Notes: generated from the sequence alone by a model not told the origin. Shown: positions 1 to 5,557, numbered from the stretch's first letter. The stretch is 5,941 bases of DNA from Bacillota bacterium (GCA_012510625.1 JAAZHP010000224.1:1-5941), one strand, 5' to 3'. Program-made: numbers and translations.

Positions 1-707
1 GGGCGGTAGTAGCTGCTCATATCCTGCTCCAGAAAAGACCAGGTGGCGGCGGCGTTGGTCCGCCAGTTGGTGGGGCAGGTGGAGAGCGCTTCGATAAATG
101 AGAAATGGCCCTGCAGCTGCCTTTCGAGACCCCGCTTGAGCTCATTTTTCAGGCGGAGCACCTGTGCCACCGTCCCCCGGGCTAAGTAGGCCTCGGGATG
201 GGCCACCGCGGCCAGCGTCTCCGGCCCCTTGAAAGGGCGGCCCGTTTCCGCTTCGTCGCGCCCAAAAGGCGTGGTCTCCGTTTTCTGCCCCGGCAGGGTG
301 GTGGGGGCCATCTGCCCCCCGGTCATGGCATAAACGGTGTTGTTTACCAGGACGGCGGTGATGGGATCGTCACGCAGCGCCGCGCTCACCAGGTGCTGCA
401 ACCCGATGGCGTAACCTCCCCCGTCGCCCATGTAAGCCACGGCCACCAGCTCGGGACTGGCCCTTTTCAGCCCCACCATCACCGGGACGGTCCGGCCGTG
501 ATGCGTCTGCATGCAGGGGAAGGTGAAAAAATCCCAGGCCAGCAGGGAGCAGCCGATATCGCAGGCGAAGATGAGCCGTTCCTTCAGTTCCATCTCGTCA
601 ATGGCCAGCCCCAGCGCTTTCAAAACGAGGCCGTGGCCGCAGCCGGGGCAGAAGCGGTGCGGCTTGCTTTCCCGGTTCCAGCAGCGGGGCATGGAGAACT
701 CGCTCAT
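1..707 (-). CDS. 2-oxoacid:ferredoxin oxidoreductase, beta (TPP-binding) subunit, partial
   Basis: Beta subunit of a CoA-dependent 2-oxoacid:ferredoxin oxidoreductase (KorB/VorA-like), which with alpha decarboxylates a 2-oxoacid to acyl-CoA and reduces ferredoxin in the cytoplasm. I translated 235 residues without a stop; the C-terminus lies beyond base 1, but family length suggests only a short piece is missing. Visible features: a CPGC motif (C20, C23), CDIGC (C49, C53) and C211 in a TCPTNW motif, together fitting the usual CxxC plus two cysteines that hold the [4Fe-4S] cluster near TPP; HHGR at 69-72; and the TPP/Mg motif from GDG (94-96) to NN (122-123), followed by a MTGGQMAPTT stretch. 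The start ATG overlaps the alpha stop (ATGA), and a perfect AAGGAGG (718-724) lies 10 nt upstream inside alpha, so translation is probably coupled. Whether the substrate is 2-oxoglutarate, a branched-chain 2-oxoacid or another cannot be read from the sequence. A gamma subunit would be expected next, outside the window. Confidence 0.9.
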   Translation of the reverse strand, partial: MSEFSMPRCWNRESKPHRFCPGCGHGLVLKALGLAIDEMELKERLIFACDIGCSLLAWDFFTFPCMQTHHGRTVPVMVGLKRASPELVAVAYMGDGGGYAIGLQHLVSAALRDDPITAVLVNNTVYAMTGGQMAPTTLPGQKTETTPFGRDEAETGRPFKGPETLAAVAHPEAYLARGTVAQVLRLKNELKRGLERQLQGHFSFIEALSTCPTNWRTNAAATWSFLEQDMSSYYR

Positions 708-1783
708 GCCAGGATCGCCTCCTTGATCTCTTCCGCGGTGATCCCCACCCCGGGGCGGTAGCAACTCCGGAAATCCGGCAATCCCCGCCCGGCCGCGGCA
801 AGGCGGACCAGGTTGCCGAGCTGCCCCTCCGCCGATTCGGCCACGAGCACGGCCCCGCCGCTCATCTCCAGGGCCTCTCTAAAGGCCTCCTCCGGGAAGG
901 GGCGCAGCGTGATGGGGCGGAAAAAATTAATCCCCCGGCCCGCTTCGCGCAGCTCCTGCACCGCCTGGCGCGCCGCCCGGCCGACGATGCCGTGGGCGAC
1001 GACAAGCAGATCCCCGCCGGGCTCTCCGAGAAATTCGTGCTCCACCAGCTCCGGCGCCGCCCGGGCATAATCGTCGAGATGCCGGCGGAGCACCTCGCTC
1101 AACTCCTCCTCCACGCTGAAGGAGTTGCGCAGGTGCAGCAGCGGCTTCTCGTCATCTCCCCTGATTGACCCGAAGATCGGTTCCTTGGGGATGGGGCCGA
1201 TCCCCCGCTCCGCGGGATCGTAAAGCTGCAGCTCTTCCCGCATCTTCGCCTGGTAGCCGTCTCCCAGGATAAAGGTGGGGAAGCGGTAGCGCCAGGCCTG
1301 ATGAAAGGCCTTGATCGTATAATCGTAAAGCTCCTGGTGGCTGCTGGTGGAGTAGACCAGCCGGAGCCCTTCCCCGTTGCCGCCGAAGCAGACCAGGTTA
1401 ATCTCCTGCTGCGAGTAGATCACAGTGGCCGTGGAAGGGCCGCCGCGCTGCTGCACGGCTACAACCACCGGCAGGCGCATCATCTCGGCCATGGAGAGCG
1501 GCTCTTGGAAAAGAACGGTGCCCGGCCCGGCCGTGGCGGAAAAGGCAGCCTTCCCGCTGATGATCGCCCCGATGGTGGTAAAACCGGCAGAAAGCTCGTC
1601 TTCAGTCTGCATGAAGCCCCGCCCGTGCTGCGGCGCCAGCCTGCGCCAGTGATGCATGATCTCGTTCTGCGGCGTAATGGGGTAGCCGAACATGCAGTCC
1701 GCACCGGCGGCCAGCGCCGCCCGGGCTACGACCTCGTTCCCGGTCATGAAGGCACGGCTCTCCCTCTCCACTGCTTTTGCCAT
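704..1783 (-). CDS. 2-oxoacid:ferredoxin oxidoreductase, alpha subunit
   Basis: Alpha subunit (KorA/VorB-like, 359 residues) of the same enzyme as the overlapping beta gene; it carries the pyrimidine-binding half of the TPP site. Visible features: TGNE near residue 14, the family hallmark FGYPITPQNE (32-41), an acidic TEDE stretch (60-63) where the catalytic glutamate is expected, TAGPG (84-88) and QRGGPST (112-118). A transketolase C-terminal-like domain fills roughly residues 250-350. The length fits the unfused alpha type, without an N-terminal gamma domain. The frame is open up to an ATG at 1852, but that start would lie against the terminator T-run and lacks a ribosome-binding site. I chose the ATG at 1783 because family members begin a few residues before the TGNE motif; the upstream GAGG is weak and 12 nt away, so the start is less certain than the gene. 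No small ferredoxin-type delta subunit lies upstream, and I found no convincing promoter between 1784 and 1852. The substrate is unknown. Confidence 0.88.
   Translation of the reverse strand: MAKAVERESRAFMTGNEVVARAALAAGADCMFGYPITPQNEIMHHWRRLAPQHGRGFMQTEDELSAGFTTIGAIISGKAAFSATAGPGTVLFQEPLSMAEMMRLPVVVAVQQRGGPSTATVIYSQQEINLVCFGGNGEGLRLVYSTSSHQELYDYTIKAFHQAWRYRFPTFILGDGYQAKMREELQLYDPAERGIGPIPKEPIFGSIRGDDEKPLLHLRNSFSVEEELSEVLRRHLDDYARAAPELVEHEFLGEPGGDLLVVAHGIVGRAARQAVQELREAGRGINFFRPITLRPFPEEAFREALEMSGGAVLVAESAEGQLGNLVRLAAAGRGLPDFRSCYRPGVGITAEEIKEAILA
718..724 (-). promoter_or_regulatory. Ribosome-binding site of the beta subunit
   Basis: AAGGAGG, a full match to the anti-Shine-Dalgarno sequence, lies inside the last codons of the alpha gene, 10 nt before the beta ATG. 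With the ATGA overlap it fixes the beta start and suggests coupled translation of the two subunits. Confidence 0.8.
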
Positions 1784-1852
1784 AAAATCAACTCGCCTCT
1801 GCCAGAAGATGCTGCCTTTCTGATTTTTTCCCGTTGGCGAGATAAAATACAT

Positions 1853-1879
1853 AAAAAAATCCGGGGGAGGATTCCCCGG
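1853..1879 (-). terminator. Intrinsic terminator of yaaL-bofA
   Basis: On the minus strand, CCGGGG and CCCCGG form a six-pair all-GC stem around a 7-nt loop, followed after one A by seven T. It begins 30 nt past the bofA stop and separates yaaL-bofA from the oxidoreductase genes, so the latter need their own promoter unless readthrough occurs. Confidence 0.85.
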
Positions 1880-1909
1880 TTTAATAACAGCAGTATAATA
1901 ACGGCGGCT

Positions 1910-2191
1910 TTAGCTGAAAAGATATTTCAGCCCAATGAGCGCTCCCAGGCCGGGCAGCCCCATCACCCCAACGATAAAGGCGCTGATCACATTCAAGCCC
2001 ACGGCCAGTCCCCAAACCGCTCCGGCAAAATTATAGAAGTAGATCAAGACCCCACCCGCGACAGTCCATAGCAGCAGCCGCAAAAGCAGCTTCAGAGGTT
2101 TGTAGAAAACCCGCGAGAGAAAGTAGAGCATAAAAAGACCGAATATTACTGCCGCCACCAAATTCCAATCCAGCTCCAGCCCCTCCGGCAT
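1910..2191 (-). CDS. bofA: Pro-sigma-K processing inhibitor BofA
   Basis: Integral membrane protein (93 residues) of the BofA family. In B. subtilis, BofA works with SpoIVFA in the outer forespore membrane of the mother cell to hold the intramembrane protease SpoIVFB inactive until the forespore signals; SpoIVFB then processes pro-sigma-K. Two hydrophobic segments are visible (about 10-29 and 34-66), followed by the family C-terminal stretch with a GLPGLG motif (78-83) and a final hydrophobic run. N54, N67 and S70 have the same spacing as B. subtilis N48, N61 and T64, which I recall as important for inhibition, with serine in place of threonine. A TTG six bases upstream (2197) is also in frame, but the AAAGGGGG at 2200-2207 is only 2 nt from it and 8 nt from this ATG, so the ATG is preferred. 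The gene starts 2 nt after the yaaL stop and is followed by a terminator. Confidence 0.92.
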   Translation of the reverse strand: MPEGLELDWNLVAAVIFGLFMLYFLSRVFYKPLKLLLRLLLWTVAGGVLIYFYNFAGAVWGLAVGLNVISAFIVGVMGLPGLGALIGLKYLFS

Positions 2192-2193
2192 GG

Positions 2194-2481
2194 TCAATTC
2201 CCCCTTTCATCTGCAACACAGTTAAGATTAATCCCCTCCTCTTTGGCTTTTTTCAACAGGTAGATATAGCGCCGTTCCGCCGCCTCCAGATTATAGATGG
2301 CGTGATCAATCAGATCGGGATCGCTGATCTGATCAAATTTATCCTTGGCGTTCTGCCATTCCCGTCTTGCCTGCTCCACCAGGAAAAAATAATCTTCCGG
2401 CTGCCGCGGAACCTCTTTCTCTTCCGAGGGAAACAGGTATTCTGACATGTTCAGGAAAAATTCCGCCAGCTTTTTTAACAT
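2194..2481 (-). CDS. yaaL: YaaL family protein (DUF2508)
   Basis: Small (95 residues), highly charged cytoplasmic protein of the DUF2508/YaaL family, whose molecular role is unknown. The family-like part is the second half: a helical segment around DLIDHAIYNLEAAERRY (about 56-72), then YLLKKAKEEGI. It is somewhat longer than B. subtilis YaaL because of an extra N-terminal stretch of about 25 residues. Position supports the name, since in B. subtilis yaaL also sits between recR and bofA. The start is clear: AGGAGGG (2487-2493) is followed by GAAC-rich spacing and ATG. It forms a two-gene unit with bofA and has a sigma-E-like promoter directly upstream, suggesting mother-cell expression. Its ribosome-binding site is one arm of an inverted repeat. 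Confidence 0.85.
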   Translation of the reverse strand: MLKKLAEFFLNMSEYLFPSEEKEVPRQPEDYFFLVEQARREWQNAKDKFDQISDPDLIDHAIYNLEAAERRYIYLLKKAKEEGINLNCVADERGN

Positions 2482-2550
2482 GTTCTCCCTCCTAATAAAT
2501 CTATGTCCGGATCTTGGAAAATATTAATCCCCACCGGAGGGAGAACTATG
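2479..2550. repeat. Inverted repeat flanking the yaaL promoter and covering its RBS
   Basis: The arm at 2482-2492 and the arm at 2536-2546 (GGAGGGAGAAC) are perfect 11-bp reverse complements, 43 bp apart. Allowing one bulged base (2547) adds three pairs with the yaaL start codon, giving 14 pairs over 2479-2492 and 2536-2550. One arm is the yaaL ribosome-binding site and ATG; the other lies upstream of the sigma-E-like promoter, which sits between the arms. Confidence 0.8.
2498..2526 (-). promoter_or_regulatory. Candidate sigma-E promoter of yaaL-bofA
   Basis: On the minus strand, TAATATT (2526-2520) is an exact match to the sigma-E -35 consensus KMATATT. After a 14-nt spacer comes CATAGATT (2505-2498), matching six of seven defined positions of the -10 consensus CATACA-T. 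Sigma-E is the early mother-cell sporulation factor and controls bofA in B. subtilis, so site and gene agree. The predicted start falls near 2490-2493, which leaves a leader of only about 9-12 nt and puts the Shine-Dalgarno sequence at the very 5' end. Confidence 0.6.
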
Positions 2551-2669
2551 CAAAATCATTCAAATTCCTTTTAGGCGAAGAACTCCATGTATGAAGAGAG
2601 AGAACGGTTTCATGGCCCCTCTTTTGCCGGCAGGGGCGCCGGAGAGCCTTTCCTCTAATCGCAAGTTTA

Positions 2670-2697
2670 TTGTTCGCCCGGCTGTACAAACTAAGAT
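2670..2697 (+). promoter_or_regulatory. Possible sigma-A promoter of the small cysteine-rich gene
   Basis: TTGTTC (2670-2675), a 16-nt spacer and TAAGAT (2692-2697) each match the vegetative consensus at four of six positions. The -10 ends 26 nt before the ATG at 2724. This is the best candidate in the divergent region for the plus-strand gene, but the match is modest. Confidence 0.35.
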
Positions 2698-2723
2698 TAA
2701 CTGAACAAGGAAGGGTGGTTTTC

Positions 2724-2873
2724 ATGGAAAATGAGGAGCTGTTATGCGAGGAGAAGTGCAAATACAAGCGCGAAGGGCGCTGCATCCTGGAGCGGCTGGA
2801 TTTTTTGGCCCCCGTGCACGGCGCCGTCTGCTGCGACCATCTCTGGGATGACGAGGCGCAGGTTCACCATTAG
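2724..2873 (+). CDS. Small cysteine-rich protein of unknown function
   Basis: A 49-residue protein I do not recognise with confidence. Cysteines at 8, 12, 20, 36 and 37 give the pattern C-x3-C-x7-C-x15-CC, with histidines at 32, 39, 48 and 49. The segment CKYKREGRC resembles the C-x-Y-x-x-x-G-x-C core of small cysteine-rich proteins such as DUF1540, which suggests metal binding but does not prove it. There is no signal peptide or membrane segment. The frame extends upstream to 2670, but this ATG has a purine-rich AAGGAAGGGTGG just before it (GGGTGG ends 5 nt upstream) and a possible promoter at 2670-2697. It is the only plus-strand gene in the window. It is convergent with recR (9 nt between stops) and divergent from yaaL, inserted where B. 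subtilis has recR directly followed by yaaL. Evidence for being coding is the ribosome-binding site and the motif; the short length keeps confidence moderate. Confidence 0.68.
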   Translation: MENEELLCEEKCKYKREGRCILERLDFLAPVHGAVCCDHLWDDEAQVHH

Positions 2874-2882
2874 CGCCCGGTG

Positions 2883-3479
2883 CTAGATCTCCCGCCGCCC
2901 CTCCAGGGAGCGGCTCAAAGTAAGATCGTCGGCATACTCCAGGTCGCCGCCGACGGGAAGTCCGAAGGCTATGCGCGTCACCTTAATGTTAAGCGGCTTG
3001 ACCAGGCTGGCAATATAGGCGGCGGTGGCATCTCCTTCCACGTTGGGATTGGTCGCCACGATGAGCTCCTCGGCCTCTTTTTCGGATAGCCGCTGCAGCA
3101 GCTGCGGCAGCCGAAGCTCTTCGGGACCCAATCCGTCCAGCGGCGAGAGGGCCCCGTGCAAAACATGGTAGAGGCCGTGGTAATGGCCTGTCTGTTCCAG
3201 CCGCAAGACATCACGCGGCTCTTGAACCACGCAGAAGATCTTCTGCTCGCGTCGCGGGTCGCTGCAGTAACGGCAGGGATCCTTCTCGGTCAGGCAGCCG
3301 CATAGCGAACAAAAAAAGAGTTTATCCTTCGCCTCCACAATGGCCCTGGCCAGAGAGGCCGCCTCTTCACGCGGCCGGCTTAAGAGAAAGAAGGATAAAC
3401 GCTGGGCTGTCTTCGGCCCAATACCCGGGAAACGGCAAAATTCTTCGATTAATTTCTGCAGCGGTTCCGGATAGCTCAT
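2883..3479 (-). CDS. recR: Recombination mediator protein RecR
   Basis: RecR (198 residues, the usual length) forms a ring-like clamp and with RecO loads RecA onto SSB-coated single-stranded DNA in gap repair. All expected parts are present in order: a helix-hairpin-helix with FPGIGPKTAQRL (17-28), a four-cysteine zinc site (C57, C60, C69, C72), a Toprim domain with VVQEPRD (84-90) and ATNPNVEGDATA (142-153), and the C-terminal GLPVGGDLEYADDLTL block (173-188) ending in EGRREI. An in-frame TAG three codons upstream leaves this ATG as the only sensible start, and B. subtilis RecR begins the same way (YPEP). The nearest AGGAG is 13 nt upstream, longer than usual. It lies 38 nt after ybaB, a very common ybaB-recR pairing, and that gap begins with a hairpin over the ybaB stop. 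No intrinsic terminator is visible after it. Confidence 0.97.
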   Translation of the reverse strand: MSYPEPLQKLIEEFCRFPGIGPKTAQRLSFFLLSRPREEAASLARAIVEAKDKLFFCSLCGCLTEKDPCRYCSDPRREQKIFCVVQEPRDVLRLEQTGHYHGLYHVLHGALSPLDGLGPEELRLPQLLQRLSEKEAEELIVATNPNVEGDATAAYIASLVKPLNIKVTRIAFGLPVGGDLEYADDLTLSRSLEGRREI

Positions 3480-3508
3480 CGGTGACTATTTGCTCCTTTT
3501 ATTATCGG

Positions 3509-3536
3509 GCCTCCGGGTTAAAACATGCCCGGAGGC
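3509..3536 (-). other. Hairpin over the ybaB stop codon
   Basis: A perfect nine-pair GC-rich stem (3528-3536 with 3509-3517) encloses a 10-nt loop that holds the last ybaB codons and the TAA. No T-run follows on either strand, so it is not an ordinary intrinsic terminator. It lies just upstream of the recR ribosome-binding region. Confidence 0.6.
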
Positions 3537-3835
3537 AGATTAAGCCCGCCGGCAAGTTTCTGCATCTCCGAGTTGATCATTTCATCAACCTTTTTTGAAG
3601 CCTCGTTGACCGCAGCCAGGATCAAATCTTCGACCATCTCGCGGTTCTCTTCACTGAGCACCTCCGGATCAATCTGCAGCGCCAGCAGCTCTTTATGCCC
3701 GTTCATCTCGGCCTTAACCGCACCTCCGCCGCTGCTGCTCTGCACGGTAATTTCACCGAGCCGCTCCTGCATCTTAGCCATTTGTGCCTGTGCCTTCTGC
3801 ACCTGCTTCATAATTTTACCCATGCCGCCCTTCAT
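3518..3835 (-). CDS. ybaB: YbaB/EbfC family nucleoid-associated protein
   Basis: Small dimeric DNA-binding protein (105 residues) of the YbaB/EbfC family (YaaK in B. subtilis), found next to dnaX and recR in most bacteria; its exact job in repair or nucleoid organisation is unsettled. The sequence shows the typical MKGGMGKIMKQ start, a glutamine/methionine-rich N-terminal helix (about 5-28), the central strands with SGGGAVKAEMNGHKEL (35-50), a conserved acidic segment with DPEVL (57-61), a C-terminal helix, and the family ending GGLNLPPGMF. The start is supported by AAAAGGGGG 7 nt upstream, which overlaps the dnaX stop. The gap to dnaX is 15 nt, so the two genes are almost certainly co-transcribed. 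The stop codon lies in the loop of a strong hairpin. Confidence 0.95.
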   Translation of the reverse strand: MKGGMGKIMKQVQKAQAQMAKMQERLGEITVQSSSGGGAVKAEMNGHKELLALQIDPEVLSEENREMVEDLILAAVNEASKKVDEMINSEMQKLAGGLNLPPGMF

Positions 3836-3850
3836 CTGCAGGCCCCCTTT

Positions 3851-5557
3851 TCACTGAACCTCAAAAACTTCTCCGGGAAAAAGCTTTTCCACTTCTTCAA
3901 AGCTGTAAGATGCCTTTTTTTCTTTTTGCCGCGGCTCCTTCTCGGGAATTTTTTCTTCCTCTGCGGCGTCACCTTCCGGCGGCCGGCCGCCGTAGCGCAC
4001 CCGGAGCTGTAACGGACGTTCCAGTAGCTTGCGGCAGCTTTCTTCCACGATCCTCCGGTGCTCTTTCTCCAAAATACGGTCCCCGGCAAAATCCCCGGTG
4101 TAATAGGTGAGAATAAGCAGGTTTCCTTCCAGGGAATGCGCGCAGGCTGCGTTGAGATGCCGGAAGGTGGCCTTGTTCTGCTTTTTGACTTCTATCAGGA
4201 GCCGCTCCCACCAATCCGCATCTTTTATCTTGCCAGGAGCCGCCTGGGGAACGGCTGCAGCCGTCTCCTGCTCCGCGGCAGGTTTAACCGGAAGCCCCTC
4301 GCCCGGAGGCGGCCCTGTTTTGGTTGACGCCTTTTTCTCTGCCGCCTTTTTAACCTGAGGCTGCTCCACCCGTGGAGGAGATACAGTTGCCCCGGCCCTC
4401 GCCCCGGCCTGCGCCCCGGCCCTCGCCCCGGCCTGCGCCTCGGCCCGCGCCCCGGCTTGCCGGTTTCCCCGGTGCAGCACCCGCATCATCCTGATCAAGG
4501 CCACTTCCAGGACAAACTGCGGGTAATGGGCGTAGCGCATCTCACCCGCCAGATCGTGAAGCAGCTCAATCAGCTCCAGCAGCAGATCGCGGGGAAAGCG
4601 GCCCCGGTACTGCTTAAGAAGCGCTTCAAATCCGTAATAGCTTTCCTCGAGCTGGAGCCGGCCCGGGCTAGCGCCGAGGAGCAGCCGGCTGAAGATAAAA
4701 GTCAGGTCCCTCAACAGCAGCGTCAGATCCCGGCCGCCGTAAATAATCTCCTGCAGCGTTTGCAGCCCCTTCTCCAGGTCGCCGGCTGCCAGCGCCTCGA
4801 TCAATGCGCCAATGGTTTCAACGCGGGTAACCCCGGTCAACGAGCGGACATGCTCCGCGGTGACCATCTCTTCCCCGTAAGTGCCGCATTGCTCCAGGAG
4901 CCCCAGGGCGTCTCTCAGAGAGCCTTCAGAGAGGCGGGCGATGAGGCGCAGCGCCTCCTCTTCGGCCTGCCAACCTTCTTCCGCCACCGCCTGCCGGAGC
5001 CGTTCGCCGATCTGCTCCACCGTGAGCAGGTGAAAATCAAAGCGCTGGCAGCGGGAAACAACTGTCGGGGGAAGACGTGAAGGATCCGTTGTCGCCAGGA
5101 TAAAAATCACCCCGGGCGGCGGCTCCTCCAGGGTTTTCAGGAAGGCATTGCAGGCTTCATTGGTCAGCATGTGCGCTTCGTCGATAATGTAAACCTTGTA
5201 ACGGCTCTCTCCACTGGCATAGCGGGTTCTTTCCCGCAGCTCCCGGATCTCGTCGATACCGCGGTTCGAAGCGGCGTCCATTTCGATTACATCAAGCGAA
5301 ACGCCGGCGGCGATATTGCGGCAGGGCGTACATTCCCCGCAGGGCTCGGGAATGGGATAGCGCTCGCAGTTGACCGCGCGGGCGAGAATTTTCGCCGTGG
5401 TGGTCTTACCCGTCCCCCGGGGTCCGCAGAATAAATAAGCGTGGGCCAGCTGCCCCCGGGAGAGGGCATGGCTTAAGGTCCGGGTGACATGTTCCTGCCC
5501 CGTGATCTGGGCAAAAGTCAAAGGGCGCAGGCGCCGGTAGAGGCTCAGGTAAGCCAT
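3851..5557 (-). CDS. dnaX: DNA polymerase III subunit tau/gamma
   Basis: Clamp-loader ATPase (568 residues) that loads the sliding clamp and ties polymerase and helicase together at the fork. Visible parts of the AAA+ module: Walker A GPRGTGKT (45-52), zinc cysteines C64, C73, C76 and C79 at the same numbers as in E. coli, Walker B IIDEAH (124-129), sensor 1 ATTDP (155-159), the SRC motif with its arginine finger (168-170) and sensor 2 GSLRDAL (212-218). The helical clamp-loader domain runs to about 360. A low-complexity Ala/Gly/Arg/Gln linker with three 8-residue repeats (367-390) and a Lys/Pro-rich stretch follow, then a C-terminal domain (about 445-525), a charged linker and a short ending YSFEEVEKLFPGEVFEV. 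The frame is open upstream to 5683, but that part lies within the SRP RNA. The ATG at 5557 has GGAAGTG 7 nt upstream and gives the conserved YLSLYRRLRP start. It begins 35 nt after the SRP RNA with no terminator between. Confidence 0.97.
   Translation of the reverse strand: MAYLSLYRRLRPLTFAQITGQEHVTRTLSHALSRGQLAHAYLFCGPRGTGKTTTAKILARAVNCERYPIPEPCGECTPCRNIAAGVSLDVIEMDAASNRGIDEIRELRERTRYASGESRYKVYIIDEAHMLTNEACNAFLKTLEEPPPGVIFILATTDPSRLPPTVVSRCQRFDFHLLTVEQIGERLRQAVAEEGWQAEEEALRLIARLSEGSLRDALGLLEQCGTYGEEMVTAEHVRSLTGVTRVETIGALIEALAAGDLEKGLQTLQEIIYGGRDLTLLLRDLTFIFSRLLLGASPGRLQLEESYYGFEALLKQYRGRFPRDLLLELIELLHDLAGEMRYAHYPQFVLEVALIRMMRVLHRGNRQAGARAEAQAGARAGAQAGARAGATVSPPRVEQPQVKKAAEKKASTKTGPPPGEGLPVKPAAEQETAAAVPQAAPGKIKDADWWERLLIEVKKQNKATFRHLNAACAHSLEGNLLILTYYTGDFAGDRILEKEHRRIVEESCRKLLERPLQLRVRYGGRPPEGDAAEEEKIPEKEPRQKEKKASYSFEEVEKLFPGEVFEVQ
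3897..3940 (-). other. Possible -1 frameshift signal near the dnaX 3' end
   Basis: Codons 546-548 read GAA AAA AAG, giving the heptamer A AAA AAG (3920-3914) in the frame used by E. coli dnaX, within a run of seven A. An AAGGAG (3940-3935) lies 14 nt upstream. A -1 shift would add GILQL and stop at TGA (3899-3897). A six-pair but AU-rich hairpin (3904-3899 with 3887-3882) starts 9 nt downstream. Confidence 0.35.
4389..4460. repeat. Three 24-bp tandem repeats in the dnaX linker
   Basis: The units at 4389-4412 and 4413-4436 are identical; the unit at 4437-4460 differs at three positions. Each encodes one copy of QAGARAxA (residues 367-390). The coding strand is very G-rich, with many runs of three or four G. 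It lies in the flexible region between the clamp-loader part and the tau-specific part, so copy number could vary without breaking the fold. Confidence 0.9.

Noticed and set aside
1784..1852. Upstream start of the alpha subunit at 1852
   Set aside because: It would begin next to the terminator T-run with no Shine-Dalgarno sequence, and the extra 23 residues do not resemble the family.
2548..2574. Eight-codon plus-strand reading frame with a strong GGAGG before its ATG
   Set aside because: Its ribosome-binding site and ATG are the mirror image of the yaaL start created by the inverted repeat, so it is probably a by-product; no promoter or peptide family supports it.
2614..2652. Overlapping GC-rich palindromes (GCCCCT/AGGGGC and CCGGC/GCCGG) in the divergent region
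   Set aside because: They compete with each other, lack a T-run in either direction and match no riboswitch I recognise; nothing firm can be called.
2894..2914. GC-rich hairpin at the end of recR as terminator of the small plus-strand gene
   Set aside because: GCCGC/GCGGC plus CCC/GGG pair well, but no T-run follows and the bases are explained by recR coding.
4331..4352. AAA AAG pairs in the dnaX linker as gamma-producing slippery sites
   Set aside because: The heptamers are T AAA AAG and G AAA AAG, which do not allow good re-pairing in the -1 frame; A-runs are only five long, too short for clear transcriptional slippage, and the -1 frame stays open for about 35 codons.
4457..5080. Long plus-strand reading frames opposite dnaX, the oxidoreductase genes, ybaB and recR
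   Set aside because: They are shadows of well-supported minus-strand genes in GC-rich DNA and show no recognisable protein features.
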